A DNA stretch of 51,360 nucleotides, taken from the NCBI GenBank assembly GCA_027081115.1, contig JALWLD010000050.1:1-51360 (forward strand), in the 5' to 3' direction. The notes below the pieces were generated by a model that saw only the letters and a list, made by a program, of their open reading frames with translations, was not told the origin of the DNA and did no database searches. Shown here piece after piece: positions 26,059 to 35,317 of this stretch (within the stretch, counting starts at the first letter, position 1; every line of letters begins with the position of its first letter). The DNA comes from Sulfurovum sp. GTDB lineage: Bacteria > Campylobacterota > Campylobacteria > Campylobacterales > Sulfurovaceae. Position numbers and translations under genes: made by a program.

Positions 26059-27405
26059 ATGACAGAAGCGACGGAAACAGTAGTTCAACATTTGAATTTG
26101 ACTACAACATGGGTAGGGATACTCTCTTTGGTACTCTTTATAATAGGGTACTACTTTATTGCAACTGAGGACAAATACCATATTAACAAAGCTAAACCAG
26201 CACTTTTGATGGGTACGGGTATTTTTATGTTAATCGGACTTTATTTTACTATAAATGGCCTCGATGGACATCATCTTGAGCATGAAGTAGAGCTTCTGAT
26301 TGTGGAAATTGCAGGAATATTCTTCTTCTTGTTGGTCGCAATGACATATATAGAAGCGATGATTGACAGAGGTGTTTTCTCTGCTTTACGTTATAACCTT
26401 GTCTCAAAAGGATATGACTATAAAAAACTTTTTTGGGTGACGGGACTTTTAGCATTCTTTATCTCACCGGTTGCCGATAACCTGACTACGGCACTTATCC
26501 TCTCTACTGTCTTATTAACGATCGATAAAGAAAATAAAGCATTTTTGGTACCAGGTGCTATAAATATTGTTGTAGCTGCCAATGCTGGTGGGGCATGGTC
26601 TCCATTTGGTGATATTACTACTTTAATGGTATGGGTAGATGGAAAGGGAGACTTTACAGAATTTCTTTTCTTGTTCCCCGCTGCGATACTCGGTTGGGGT
26701 GTGACTGCATTTTTACTTTCCCGTTTTGTTCCGGAGGGAAAACCTCCATTCAATAAAGATGAAAAGAAAGCAGAAATTTTAGAAGGTGGAAAAGTCATTA
26801 TTGGTCTTTTTGGTTTGACGATTGCTATGGCAGTTGTTTCTCATCAACTATTGCACCTGCCTGCTATGTGGGGTATGATGTTTGGTTTAGCACTGCTGAA
26901 AATGTACGTACACTATATTAACCGTTCGGCTTCTGAAACAAAATTGAATGCCTTCTCATGGATAGCAAAAATTGAAAATGATACTTTGCTTTTCTTCTTT
27001 GGTATTTTAGCTGCGGTAGGTGGACTTCACTTTTTAGGTTTCCTTGAATACTTTACAGCATTGTATAATGAGTTCGGTGCAACGACAGTGAATATCGGTG
27101 TAGGTTTCCTTTCTGCTATTGTTGATAATGTACCGGTCATGTCAGCAGTACTTAAAGCAGATCCAAATATGGGGGTAGACACACAGTCTCAGTGGATGCT
27201 TGTTACTATGACAGCTGGTGTGGGTGGAAGTCTTATTTCTTTTGGTTCTGCTGCAGGTGTGGGTGTCATGGGTAAAATGCATGGTATCTATACTTTTGCA
27301 TCACATATGAAATTTGCCTGGACCATATTGATAGGGTATATCGTCTCTATCGTTGTGTGGTATATTCAATTTGAAATACTTCATATTGGGGCACATCATA
27401 TGTAG
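26059..27405 (+). CDS. nhaD: NhaD-type Na+/H+ antiporter
   Basis: 448-residue inner-membrane protein with about 11-12 hydrophobic helices, of the ion-transporter superfamily that also holds ArsB. Diagnostic text: FISPVADNLTTALIL and NIVVAANAGGAWSPFGDITTLMVW in the first half, VDNVPVMSAVL and GGSLISFGSAAGVGVMG in the second, the inverted re-entrant loops that bind the ion. It exchanges internal Na+ (or Li+) for H+. AGGAG 5 nt before ATG 26059 fixes the start; the frame is open upstream to a TTG at 26026 without support. A terminator follows. Confidence 0.9.
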   Translation: MTEATETVVQHLNLTTTWVGILSLVLFIIGYYFIATEDKYHINKAKPALLMGTGIFMLIGLYFTINGLDGHHLEHEVELLIVEIAGIFFFLLVAMTYIEAMIDRGVFSALRYNLVSKGYDYKKLFWVTGLLAFFISPVADNLTTALILSTVLLTIDKENKAFLVPGAINIVVAANAGGAWSPFGDITTLMVWVDGKGDFTEFLFLFPAAILGWGVTAFLLSRFVPEGKPPFNKDEKKAEILEGGKVIIGLFGLTIAMAVVSHQLLHLPAMWGMMFGLALLKMYVHYINRSASETKLNAFSWIAKIENDTLLFFFGILAAVGGLHFLGFLEYFTALYNEFGATTVNIGVGFLSAIVDNVPVMSAVLKADPNMGVDTQSQWMLVTMTAGVGGSLISFGSAAGVGVMGKMHGIYTFASHMKFAWTILIGYIVSIVVWYIQFEILHIGAHHM

Positions 27406-27441
27406 CCGATGGGCTGCATTTGCCGTAGAAAATACTCTAGG

Positions 27442-27461
27442 GGTGTATGAATGCACCTTTT
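27442..27461 (+). terminator. Rho-independent terminator after nhaD
   Basis: 6-bp stem GGTGTA / TGCACC (one G-U) with a TGAA loop, followed directly by TTTT. Confidence 0.6.
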
Positions 27462-27527
27462 AAGGGTTTAATTTATATAAATAAGTTTTAATTGTAAAAT
27501 TTATTCATACAAATAGAAGGAATTTTA

Positions 27528-29066
27528 ATGAAACAAGTACCTATACTAGTCTTAGACTTTGGTTCACAATATACACAGCTTATTGCTAGAAAACTCAGAG
27601 AGTCAGGTGTCTACACGGAAGTTGTACCTTACCGTGAGAGTCTTGAAGATATTAAAGCCAGAAAACCACAGGGTATTATTCTTTCAGGTGGTCCTGCTTC
27701 TGTATATGCGGAAGATGCCTATAAACCAAATGATAGTATCTGGGATCTTGGACTGCCTATTTTGGGTATTTGTTACGGTATGCAACTTATTACTCAACAT
27801 TTTGGTGGTGAAGTAGTGGCAGCAGATCATCATGAATATGGGAAAGCAAAGCTTAAAGTTGAGAATGACTCTAGTATTTTTAAAGGTATTACAGATAATT
27901 CAACTGTCTGGATGAGTCATGGAGATAAAGCAGAAAGATTACCGGAAGGTTTTAAGATCATTGGTACCTCTGAGAACTCTCCATATGCAGCCATTGCAGA
28001 TGAGAGTAGAAAAGTGTATGCTTTCCAGTTTCACCCGGAAGTACACCACTCTGTTGAGGGTACAGCAATGTTGAAAAATTTTGCAAAACATATTTGTGGT
28101 TGTGAAAGTACATGGAACATGGGCTCTTTTGCCAAAGAGAAGATTGCAGCAATTAAAGCACAGGTAGGAGAGAAAAAAGTACTTTGTGGTGTTTCAGGTG
28201 GAGTTGATTCTTCTGTCGTGGCAGCTATGTTGAATGAAGCTTTGCCCAAAGAGCAACTTATTTGTGTCTTTGTAGATCAGGGATTGCTACGTAAAGATGA
28301 AGCGGAGCAGGTACAAGCGATGTTCAGACTGCTTGATATTCCACTTATTACCATTGATGCAAAAAAAGAGTTTATGAAAGCACTGGAGGGTGTATCTGAT
28401 CCAGAGACAAAACGTAAAGCCATTGGTGAAAAGTTCATTGAAGTTTTTGATACAGAAGCAAAAAAACATACAGATGTAGCATTCCTTGCACAAGGAACAC
28501 TCTATACTGATGTTATTGAATCTGTCTCAGTAAAGGGGCCTTCTAAGACTATCAAGTCACACCACAATGTAGGTGGACTTCCTGACTGGATGACTTTTGA
28601 ACTGGTAGAACCACTTAGAGAGATATTTAAAGATGAGGTAAGAAAACTCGGGCTTGAACTTGGACTGCCAAAAGACATGATAGGCAGACATCCTTTCCCC
28701 GGACCTGGACTTGCCATTAGAACAATGGGAGCAGTGACAGAAGAGGGCTTACATCTTATTCGTGAGTCTGATGCCATTATGCAAGAGGAGTTGAAAGCCA
28801 CAGGGTATTATGACAAAGTATGGCAAGCCTTTACTGTATTGCTTAATGTACAGTCTGTTGGTGTTATGGGTGACAATCGAACCTATGACAACACAGTTTG
28901 TATCCGTATGGTAGAATCTGTTGATGGTATGACTGCTACTTTTGCACATGTACCGCATGATGTGTTGGAAGGGATGAGCCGTAGGATCATTAATGAGATA
29001 GATGGGATCAACCGTGTGGTCTATGATATCTCTTCGAAACCTCCTGCAACTATTGAATGGGAATAA
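27528..29066 (+). CDS. guaA: GMP synthase (glutamine-hydrolysing)
   Basis: Converts XMP to GMP using ATP and glutamine; 512 residues. N-terminal class I amidotransferase with catalytic Cys in GICYGMQL and His in [10 protein letters not shown]; central ATP-pyrophosphatase with P-loop [11 protein letters not shown] (about 221-231); C-terminal dimerisation domain with [13 protein letters not shown] and the ending [16 protein letters not shown] stands 6 nt before the ATG. It appears to be transcribed alone, with stem-loops on both sides. Confidence 0.97.
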   Translation: MKQVPILVLDFGSQYTQLIARKLRESGVYTEVVPYRESLEDIKARKPQGIILSGGPASVYAEDAYKPNDSIWDLGLPILGICYGMQLITQHFGGEVVAADHHEYGKAKLKVENDSSIFKGITDNSTVWMSHGDKAERLPEGFKIIGTSENSPYAAIADESRKVYAFQFHPEVHHSVEGTAMLKNFAKHICGCESTWNMGSFAKEKIAAIKAQVGEKKVLCGVSGGVDSSVVAAMLNEALPKEQLICVFVDQGLLRKDEAEQVQAMFRLLDIPLITIDAKKEFMKALEGVSDPETKRKAIGEKFIEVFDTEAKKHTDVAFLAQGTLYTDVIESVSVKGPSKTIKSHHNVGGLPDWMTFELVEPLREIFKDEVRKLGLELGLPKDMIGRHPFPGPGLAIRTMGAVTEEGLHLIRESDAIMQEELKATGYYDKVWQAFTVLLNVQSVGVMGDNRTYDNTVCIRMVESVDGMTATFAHVPHDVLEGMSRRIINEIDGINRVVYDISSKPPATIEWE

Positions 29067-29089
29067 TTTGTTTATTTCACCATATCTTT

Positions 29090-29116
29090 GATCAAACGGC
29101 TTCGTTTCGTTTGGTC
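29090..29116 (+). terminator. Stem-loop after guaA
   Basis: 9-bp stem GATCAAACG / CGTTTGGTC (one G-U), with an alternative AAACG / CGTTT inner hairpin. No T-run follows, so termination is only probable. Confidence 0.4.
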
Positions 29117-29198
29117 TCGTACTCTACTCTTAATATTTGTACAAATCTATAGTAAATTTAACAAATTCTTATTTCTATATTAACAGTAACATTCAGAT

Positions 29199-29204
29199 AT
29201 AATT
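29199..29204 (+). promoter_or_regulatory. -10 box of the second DUF481 gene
   Basis: Perfect TATAAT followed by a T7 run, about 43 nt before the ATG and 28 nt before the poly-G tract. Confidence 0.5.
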
Positions 29205-29232
29205 TTTTTATATGCATGTGTTATTTTTCTTA

Positions 29233-29240
29233 GGGGGGGG
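29233..29240 (+). repeat. Poly-G tract (G8) at the ribosome-binding site
   Basis: Eight consecutive G residues ending 6 nt before the ATG of the DUF481 gene. I saw no other G run this long in the window, and the tract occupies the Shine-Dalgarno position. G runs of this length are the classic slippage sites of Campylobacterota. Confidence 0.9.
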
Positions 29241-29246
29241 ATCTCT

Positions 29247-30371
29247 ATGTTTTTAAATTTGATCAAATATTTTTTATTTTATATATTTTTTACAAGTGCT
29301 GTGAGTGCCGGTACTACTTTTTCTAATGACAACCCCTCTGAAGCAGAAGAGATTAAAGATACTATTGTGGTACATGGTATGACGCTCTATGGAAAGATTG
29401 TGAAAATCGGTCCTGACAGACTCTCTTTTAGGTTATTGTACAGTGAAGGCTTGAGTCATTTTGCCTACAAAGATATAGAATCCATTACAACGAAATATAC
29501 CTACCATATATCGTATAACCGTATGGATATAGAAGGACGTGTGGTAGCGATTGAAGATAATACACACTTAAAGGTGGTGCAAAAAGACAATACAGAACGT
29601 ACAGTAAGAATTGCCAGTATCGATAATTTTATCATGTCGGTAAATGATGATGATTCTTTTGAAAACAGGGTACGAAATCGTTTTCCCTATACAAAAGGGA
29701 ATATTAACTTAGGTTTTAAGATTGAACAGGGAAGTACTATTAAAAACTCTGTAGATGTACAGTTTAATATACGACATAAACAAGCGGAACATGAAATTAA
29801 ACTCTATGTAGATTATGAATATGAAACACGGGAAACAGAAATTACACCTAAATATGATTATACAGATGAATTGGTAGGGATTTTGACTTATAATAATCAT
29901 TTTAAAAATGATCAGTTTTGGTATGTATCAATGGCTGCAGACTATGATCGTATTCGTTTTGTCAAAAATCGTTATATCCCCTCTTTAGGATACGGATATC
30001 GTTTTGAATTTGGTAAATTGGCTTGGTTGGAACCTACGATTGGTCTTGGGTATGCCAACACAAAATATGTGGGAGAACTCTATCCTGAGAAAAGTTTTGC
30101 AGCTGGAGCGCTGGGGCTAAGTGGAAAATATAGAATGAATGATATTGCTTTTATCAATACTTTTATTATAGATGGATTTATGATCTATTATCCAAGTTTG
30201 GAAAATCCGGATCTTGACTGGATTTTTAGATCAAACTTGAATTTTACCATTCCACTTTTTGATTTTTTGTCTGTTAAACTATCGGTTAATCATATCAACG
30301 ATACAAATCCTGCAGACAATGTAGGAAACAATAAAACAACAACAAATTTACTTTTTGGACTTGATTTTTAG
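29247..30371 (+). CDS. DUF481 outer-membrane protein with N-terminal small beta modules
   Basis: 374-residue exported protein. Signal peptide at 1-21 (ending SAVSAG). Residues 38-135 form two short beta modules, each reading like a small SH3/Sm-type barrel (VVHGMTLYGKIVKIGPDRLSF; MDIEGRVVAIEDNTHLKV). From about 150 a DUF481 beta-barrel follows (GNINLGFKIEQGSTIKNS, VDYEYETRE, and the end TNLLFGLDF). Function unknown; similar proteins are usually called YdiY-like. No other usable Shine-Dalgarno exists apart from a run of eight G just upstream, so expression may vary with the length of that run. Confidence 0.78.
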   Translation: MFLNLIKYFLFYIFFTSAVSAGTTFSNDNPSEAEEIKDTIVVHGMTLYGKIVKIGPDRLSFRLLYSEGLSHFAYKDIESITTKYTYHISYNRMDIEGRVVAIEDNTHLKVVQKDNTERTVRIASIDNFIMSVNDDDSFENRVRNRFPYTKGNINLGFKIEQGSTIKNSVDVQFNIRHKQAEHEIKLYVDYEYETRETEITPKYDYTDELVGILTYNNHFKNDQFWYVSMAADYDRIRFVKNRYIPSLGYGYRFEFGKLAWLEPTIGLGYANTKYVGELYPEKSFAAGALGLSGKYRMNDIAFINTFIIDGFMIYYPSLENPDLDWIFRSNLNFTIPLFDFLSVKLSVNHINDTNPADNVGNNKTTTNLLFGLDF

Positions 30372-30391
30372 AAGATACAGCATGGTTCTGA

Positions 30392-30397
30392 TATAAT
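30392..30397 (+). promoter_or_regulatory. -10 box of the small lipoprotein gene
   Basis: Perfect TATAAT 28 nt before the lipoprotein ATG, in the gap after the DUF481 gene. Confidence 0.45.
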
Positions 30398-30425
30398 CAT
30401 TAAGAATTTTAAAGGAGTATGGAGA

Positions 30426-30752
30426 ATGAATACAATAATGAAAACAGGGTTGGCAACAGTAACGTTTTTGGCAGTATTGACAGGATGTGGGCAGTCAGTG
30501 CCAGGTATACAAAGTAAAAGTAGTTTTAATGAGTGTACAGACATCAATAAAAAACTGCTTCAAACCGATGAATTTATTGAAAAGGTAGAGAGAACCAGTG
30601 CATTTCACCTGGATGAAGCAGCAGTTGCATTACAAAACCCAAGGGTTTCAACAAGTAATAATAAAAAAGATATGTTAAAAGATGCAAATCGTAGAAAAGC
30701 AAAGCTTTTGGCAGACAGTCAGACGTACGGATGTAAGCCGTATAAAAAATAG
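30426..30752 (+). CDS. Small lipoprotein of unknown function
   Basis: 108 residues: signal peptide with lipobox LTGC (Cys21), then a mostly helical, charged mature part with two further cysteines (NECTD and YGCKPYKK). Pattern NKKDMLKDANRRKAKLLADS suggests a single long helix. I do not recognise the family. GGAG stands close before the ATG, with a second AAAGGAG a little further upstream. It is followed by the transglutaminase-like gene after about 65 nt. Confidence 0.72.
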   Translation: MNTIMKTGLATVTFLAVLTGCGQSVPGIQSKSSFNECTDINKKLLQTDEFIEKVERTSAFHLDEAAVALQNPRVSTSNNKKDMLKDANRRKAKLLADSQTYGCKPYKK

Positions 30753-30817
30753 ACACTTTTCTTTTGGTGTGAGCGCACAGCATAGGGCTCCACCTATCTG
30801 TGTGTACAATAACTTTC

Positions 30818-31420
30818 ATGAACTCTCAAACCAATAAAAATATTTCACTTTTTATACTTGCAATTGCTTTTGTAGCTTTTTTGTATGTAACTGTAAAAGC
30901 GATACAAGTGGTAAATCAAACACAAATTGGTACCAGTGATGGCATCTACAGTAATCATGTCAAAATATCTCAAGAGATCAAAGAACAGGCAGTTACGCTT
31001 ACAAAAGTATGTGAAAATAATTTGTGTAGAGTACAGTATCTTTTAGATTATGTAACGTATATGCCCTATAAAGTTAATCATTTTAAAGCACACTCCCCTC
31101 AAAAAACCATTCAAAATAATTTTGGTGATTGCGATGATAAAAGTAATTTGCTTATTTCACTGTTACATGCTTTAGGTATAGAAGCTTACTTTGTATTGGT
31201 ACCTAAACATATTTTTGTAATTGTTGCTCTAAATGATTCAAGACTTGCACATACCAAAGGGCTTTGGCTGGATGAAAAAAAATATTTTATTCTAGAGAGT
31301 ACAGCCAAAGGCTCATCTATAGGGTATCCTTTGCATTATAAACTCTCTGATATCCATGCTATTGTGGAGCCTTTTTCCAATCAGAAAGTAGAGTATGAGA
31401 GACTAAAATATAAACTTTAG
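30818..31420 (+). CDS. Membrane-anchored transglutaminase-like protein
   Basis: About 200 residues. One N-terminal membrane helix (ISLFILAIAFVAFLYVTV), then a periplasmic transglutaminase-like (papain-fold) domain: catalytic Cys in FGDCDDKSNLLISLLHALG, His in LVPKHIFVIVAL, and an acidic third residue (Glu rather than Asp) in FILESTAKGSSIG. Such domains act as peptidases or as pseudo-enzymes; the substrate is unknown. The frame is open from a GTG at 30800; I chose ATG 30818 because the membrane anchor follows it directly, but neither start has a good Shine-Dalgarno. Confidence 0.7.
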   Translation: MNSQTNKNISLFILAIAFVAFLYVTVKAIQVVNQTQIGTSDGIYSNHVKISQEIKEQAVTLTKVCENNLCRVQYLLDYVTYMPYKVNHFKAHSPQKTIQNNFGDCDDKSNLLISLLHALGIEAYFVLVPKHIFVIVALNDSRLAHTKGLWLDEKKYFILESTAKGSSIGYPLHYKLSDIHAIVEPFSNQKVEYERLKYKL

Positions 31421-31436
31421 TCAAAATGACTAAAGT
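31414..31436 (+). terminator. Perfect 10-bp palindrome before htpG
   Basis: ACTTTAGTCA, AAA loop, TGACTAAAGT, with the upstream stop codon in the left arm. It lacks a T-run; it ends 16 nt before the htpG -35, so it is either a terminator or an operator. Confidence 0.45.
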
Positions 31437-31451
31437 ATCTTTCCAAAAAAC

Positions 31452-31480
31452 TTGAAATATTTACCAAAATATATTATAAT
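31452..31480 (+). promoter_or_regulatory. Sigma-70 promoter of htpG
   Basis: TTGAAA (31452-31457), 17-bp spacer, TATAAT (31475-31480). This is one of the two best-formed promoters in the window. TAGGAG precedes the ATG. Confidence 0.65.
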
Positions 31481-31514
31481 CCTACAAAAATAAACCAATA
31501 TAGGAGAAATAACG

Positions 31515-33377
31515 ATGGCAAAACATCAATTTCAAACAGAAATAGGACAACTTTTAAAACTTATGACACACTCTCTTTACTCAAACAAAGAGATTTTTAT
31601 ACGTGAACTGGTATCGAACTCTAGTGATGCTCTGGACAAGTTCAACTACCTTTCTTTAACAGACGATAAATTTAAAGAGGAGGGATGGTCCGGAAAAATT
31701 TCCATTAAACTTGATAAAGAAGATGGATCTATGACAATTGGTGATAATGGTATTGGTATGAATGAAGCTGACCTTATGGATCACCTGGGAACTATTGCCA
31801 AATCGGGTACTAAAGCATTTATGGATAATTTGACAGGAGATGCGAAAAAAGATTCTCATCTAATCGGTCAGTTTGGTGTAGGGTTCTACTCTGTTTTTAT
31901 GGTAGCAGAAAAAGTAGATGTCATCTCTAAAAAAGCAGGAGAAGATCAAGCTTATATGTTTTCCACCGATGGTACAGGAGAGTATGAGATCAAACCAGTG
32001 ACCAAAGAGTCTCATGGTACAGTCATCTACATCAAACTCAAAGAGGATGAAAAAGAATTTCTCGATAAATGGAGAACACAAGAGGTGGTAAAGAAGTACT
32101 CTAACCATATTGCCTATCCGATCATGTTGAACTGGACAGAAGAGGAGACAAGCGGCGAGGGTGATGAAAAAGAGACAAAAACTGTACATAAATCTGAACA
32201 GATCAATGCTGCAACTGCACTTTGGACATTGCCAAAATCAGAGTTGAAAAAAGAAGATTATATTGAATTTTATAAAACTCTCTCACATGGAGATGATGAG
32301 CCTTTGACTTACCTGCACAATAGAGTTGAAGGTGCACAAGAGTTTACTACACTCTTTTATATCCCTAAAACGGCACCAATGGATATGTATAGAGCAGACT
32401 ATCAGCCAGGTGTGAAACTCTATGTGAAACGTGTCTTTATTACTGATGATGAGAAGGAGTTATTGCCTCCATATCTTAGATTTGTGAAAGGAATCATTGA
32501 TTCTGAGGACCTCCCGTTAAATGTTTCTCGTGAAATTCTTCAGGAGAACAGAATTTTGGCAAATATTAAACAAAACTCAGTGAAGAAGATACTCCAAGCG
32601 ATCAAAAAACTAGATGGGGAAGATGCAGATATCTTTACAGAACAGTACAATAGAGTAATTAAAGAGGGTATATACACAGATCATACTAACAAAGAGTTAT
32701 TACTTGATATTGTAAAGTATAAAAGTTCAAGCGAAGAGGGACTGGTTTCTCTTGAGTCTTATATTTCACGTGGAGACTCTGAGAAAAAAGAGATCTATTA
32801 CATTACGGGAGAAGATGAAAAAGTATTGAGAAACTCTCCACTGCTTGAGGCGTATAACAAAGCCAATATTGAAGTGCTTATCATGGATGACAAAGAGGTA
32901 GATAGTATTGTAACACCAATGATCGGTTCTTACAAAGAGTGGGAGTTTAAAGATATTACAACTATTGATGCTCCTGATTCTAAAACAGAAGAGGAGAAAG
33001 AAGAAATATCTAAAGAGTTCAAGTCCTTGACAGACAAGATCAAAGAGGCATTGGGAGAAGAAGTGAAAGAGGTTAAAATCTCTACAAGACTGACTGAGAG
33101 TCCTTCTTGTGTTCTTAAAGACAGTTCTGATCCTATGGCAGGTATGGCTGCAATGTTTGCACAGATGGGACAGGAGATGCCGGAAATTCCATTGATCCTT
33201 GAGATCAATCCTGACCATGAGATGATCAAAAAACTGGATAAATTGGAAGATGAATCACTCTTTGCAGATATGTCTTGGATCTTACTTGATGCAGCAAAAC
33301 TTTCAGAAGGATTAGAACCTAAAGACAAAGGTGCTTTTGCACAAAGAGTAGCGAAACTGGCAACTAAAGCACTTTAA
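31515..33377 (+). CDS. htpG: Molecular chaperone HtpG (Hsp90)
   Basis: 620-residue cytosolic Hsp90. N-terminal GHKL ATPase (LVSNSSDALDKFNYLS, IGDNGIGM, GQFGVGFYSVFMVA), middle domain with the catalytic-loop arginine region (NVSREILQENRILANIKQN), and C-terminal dimerisation domain (GMAAMFAQMGQEMPEIPLILEINPDH). It lacks the eukaryotic charged linker, as usual for bacteria. AGGAG stands 8 nt before the ATG. It has its own strong promoter and ends in a palindrome. Confidence 0.97.
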   Translation: MAKHQFQTEIGQLLKLMTHSLYSNKEIFIRELVSNSSDALDKFNYLSLTDDKFKEEGWSGKISIKLDKEDGSMTIGDNGIGMNEADLMDHLGTIAKSGTKAFMDNLTGDAKKDSHLIGQFGVGFYSVFMVAEKVDVISKKAGEDQAYMFSTDGTGEYEIKPVTKESHGTVIYIKLKEDEKEFLDKWRTQEVVKKYSNHIAYPIMLNWTEEETSGEGDEKETKTVHKSEQINAATALWTLPKSELKKEDYIEFYKTLSHGDDEPLTYLHNRVEGAQEFTTLFYIPKTAPMDMYRADYQPGVKLYVKRVFITDDEKELLPPYLRFVKGIIDSEDLPLNVSREILQENRILANIKQNSVKKILQAIKKLDGEDADIFTEQYNRVIKEGIYTDHTNKELLLDIVKYKSSSEEGLVSLESYISRGDSEKKEIYYITGEDEKVLRNSPLLEAYNKANIEVLIMDDKEVDSIVTPMIGSYKEWEFKDITTIDAPDSKTEEEKEEISKEFKSLTDKIKEALGEEVKEVKISTRLTESPSCVLKDSSDPMAGMAAMFAQMGQEMPEIPLILEINPDHEMIKKLDKLEDESLFADMSWILLDAAKLSEGLEPKDKGAFAQRVAKLATKAL

Positions 33378-33395
33378 TTCTCTTGATTGTGTAGA

Positions 33396-33413
33396 GGTAA
33401 GGCCTGCCTTACC
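33396..33413 (+). terminator. Stem-loop after htpG
   Basis: GGTAAGG / CCTTACC with a 4-nt CCTG loop. No T-run; it lies just before the -10 of the next gene. Confidence 0.4.
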
Positions 33414-33423
33414 CCTGTCATGT

Positions 33424-33429
33424 TATAAT
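33424..33429 (+). promoter_or_regulatory. -10 box of the cation efflux gene
   Basis: Perfect TATAAT about 31 nt before the TTG start. Confidence 0.45.
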
Positions 33430-33459
33430 CTTCATAATTTCATACTACAGGGAACTTTT

Positions 33460-34398
33460 TTGAAACAAGAAATGTCTGCACAAAAAAAAGCAACGGTAGT
33501 TTCCTCTTCCGTTGCCACACTATTGTTGATCGTAAAACTTTTTATAGGTATCGCTTCAGGTTCTGTGGCTGTTCTGGCATCTGCTATAGACTCTCTTTTA
33601 GATATGGCTATATCCCTTTTTAACTTTTTTGCTATCAAAAAATCAGAAGAGAAAGCAAATGAATTTTACCAATATGGAAAAGGAAAGATACAGGCTATTG
33701 CCGCGGTTATAGAGGGAACAGTTATTACAATTTCCGGTCTCTATATTATCTATGTGGCGATTGAAAAGTTGATTGCTGGTTCTAGTACATCATTACTTAC
33801 CCCTTCTATTATCGCGATGCTTTTTTCTATTGTAGTCACATATCTTCTCGTAGTTTATTTGATGCGAATTGCAAAAGAGACAGATAGTATTGTAATTAAG
33901 GCTGATGCCTTGCACTACAAAACTGACCTCTGGAGTAATGCGGCAGTTCTTTTGGCGCTTGTACTTGTTTATTTGACAGAGTTAGATTTTATTGATGCGC
34001 TTTTTGGATTGGGGATTGGAGTCTACATTATCTACTCTGCATATGAGATCATTGTAGAGGGAATTAGGATACTTTTAGATCGCTCTTTGGATGGTGAAAT
34101 TGTCGCAGAAATAGGTGAGATCATCTCCAACCATCCTGAAATCACCTCTTATCATTGGCTTAAAACGAGAACAGACGGAAGCACTAATTTTGTAGAGTTT
34201 CATATGGTCCTTCGTCCCAATATGCTTTTGCTTGAAGCACATCGTATTGCAGATGAAGTGGAAGACAAGATCATGACACTGGAGTCAAATAAAAAATGGA
34301 TAATCACACCACACTTTGACCCTTATGATGATGAAGAGATGAATAATGCCCTTCTTCACGGAAAGCCTTTGGAAACATTGAAAAAAGAAGTGGATTAA
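33460..34398 (+). CDS. Cation diffusion facilitator (FieF-like metal efflux)
   Basis: 312-residue inner-membrane divalent-metal/H+ antiporter. About six membrane helices, with the FieF/YiiP-type metal site: DxxxD in TM2 (ASAIDSLLDMAIS) and HxxxD in TM5 (ADALHYKTDLWSN). The C-terminal cytoplasmic domain (about 210-300) has the ferredoxin-like fold text (HPEITSYHWLKTRTDGS, FVEFHMVL). Substrate is likely Fe2+, Mn2+ or Zn2+. The start is taken as TTG 33460, with AGGGAA 6 nt upstream; ATG 33472 (MSAQKK) is possible but has a weaker site. It overlaps hemD by 1 nt (TAATG). Confidence 0.9.
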   Translation: MKQEMSAQKKATVVSSSVATLLLIVKLFIGIASGSVAVLASAIDSLLDMAISLFNFFAIKKSEEKANEFYQYGKGKIQAIAAVIEGTVITISGLYIIYVAIEKLIAGSSTSLLTPSIIAMLFSIVVTYLLVVYLMRIAKETDSIVIKADALHYKTDLWSNAAVLLALVLVYLTELDFIDALFGLGIGVYIIYSAYEIIVEGIRILLDRSLDGEIVAEIGEIISNHPEITSYHWLKTRTDGSTNFVEFHMVLRPNMLLLEAHRIADEVEDKIMTLESNKKWIITPHFDPYDDEEMNNALLHGKPLETLKKEVD

Positions 34399-35036
34399 TG
34401 TCCCAAAGTGCTATTTATCTTCTCTCTCCTGTAGCCAGAGAAGGTACGGTATCTCTTCCTGTGATTACATTTTCTATTACTGCAAAGTCTATAGATTTCT
34501 CTAGTACTGATACTTTACTTTTTACTTCAAAGCAAGCGGTGGTCTCTGCCGATGCTATTGATAAAAATTGGAAAAATTTCCCTTGTATTGCTATTGGTCC
34601 GGCTACTAAAAAACAGATAGAAGCTTTAGGTGGTCAAGTGATTTATACACCAAAGGAATTTTACGGAGAAACTTTGAGTACAGATATTGTTACTTTTTTT
34701 TCCGATAAAAAGTTGCTTTATCTGCGCCCCAAAGAGGTCTCTTTTGACTCCAAATCTTTTTTGGAAAAAGAAGGAATAGTGATTGAAGAGAAAATTATTT
34801 ATGAAACTTCCTGTATTTGGTATGAAGAAGACAACAAGCCTGTAAAAGGTGCGGTAATTATTTTTACTTCTCCCTCAACTATACACTGTTTTTTAAAGAA
34901 TTTTGTCTGGGATGAGAGTTATACTGCGGTAGTCATTGGCAATGCTACACAAGCACATTTACCCTCACAGGCAAACTTTGTTGTGGCAGATGAACCATCT
35001 ATCGCTGCCTGTATCGAAAAAGCACATACAATCTAA
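34398..35036 (+). CDS. hemD: Uroporphyrinogen-III synthase HemD
   Basis: 212-residue enzyme that cyclises hydroxymethylbilane to uroporphyrinogen III for haem. HemD is poorly conserved; recognisable elements are the early strand IYLLSPVAREG, LLFTSKQAVVSA (family FTSxxAV), CIAIGPATKKQIEALG, the phosphate-binding LLYLRPKEVS, and VIIFTSPSTIHCFLKNF with AVVIGNATQAHLP near the end. This order of two alpha/beta domains fits the family. The ATG overlaps the stop of the cation efflux gene, so they form one operon. Confidence 0.85.
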   Translation: MSQSAIYLLSPVAREGTVSLPVITFSITAKSIDFSSTDTLLFTSKQAVVSADAIDKNWKNFPCIAIGPATKKQIEALGGQVIYTPKEFYGETLSTDIVTFFSDKKLLYLRPKEVSFDSKSFLEKEGIVIEEKIIYETSCIWYEEDNKPVKGAVIIFTSPSTIHCFLKNFVWDESYTAVVIGNATQAHLPSQANFVVADEPSIAACIEKAHTI

Positions 35037-35068
35037 AAACATTTAATCTTTTCTAACGGCAATTTTGC

Positions 35069-35074
35069 TATAAT
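35069..35074 (+). promoter_or_regulatory. -10 box of the structured RNA gene
   Basis: Perfect TATAAT after hemD; a start about 7 nt downstream would put the RNA 5' end near 35081. Confidence 0.5.
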
Positions 35075-35080
35075 CAGTTT

Positions 35081-35308
35081 AACCTAAGTGGTTCGATTAC
35101 TGTATATGGGGTCCAACATTAATCTTAGTGGGACATGTAGCAGATCTGTGAGTAGACATTTTCGTTTGAGTGAGGGAACCCCACGAGAAATTGCCTCCTA
35201 AAGAGATGCTCTCTCCTGCACTGTTGGCTTATTAGGGCCGACTTTAGACAGAACGGCCACTCGGGGGCTCATTAGCGATAATCTTTGCACGCATAGGACT
35301 TCCCAAAA
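35081..35308 (+). ncRNA. ssrS: Structured RNA, probable 6S RNA
   Basis: This part of the 393-bp gap between hemD and purD has no ORF but has a -10 box and clear long-range pairing. The two ends can close on each other: CCTA (35083) with TAGG (35294), GTG (35088) with CAC (35288), GATTA (35095) with TAATC (35279). Internal stems include TGGGGT (35107) with ACCCCA (35178) and GGCCG with CGGCC near 35216-35236. An RNA of ~220 nt with paired ends and an internal bulged rod fits 6S RNA, which binds the sigma-70 holoenzyme. I recall 6S RNA lying upstream of purD in Campylobacterota. It is not tmRNA (no tag or CCA end), SRP RNA or RNase P (no GAGGAAAGTCC). The 3' end is uncertain. Confidence 0.5.
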
Positions 35309-35317
35309 TGCTTTTGA

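Noticed and set aside
35081..35308. tmRNA, SRP RNA or RNase P RNA in the hemD-purD gap
   Set aside because: No tRNA-like ends or tag ORF, no SRP GGAAGGAAGCAG-type core, and no GAGGAAAGTCC of RNase P.
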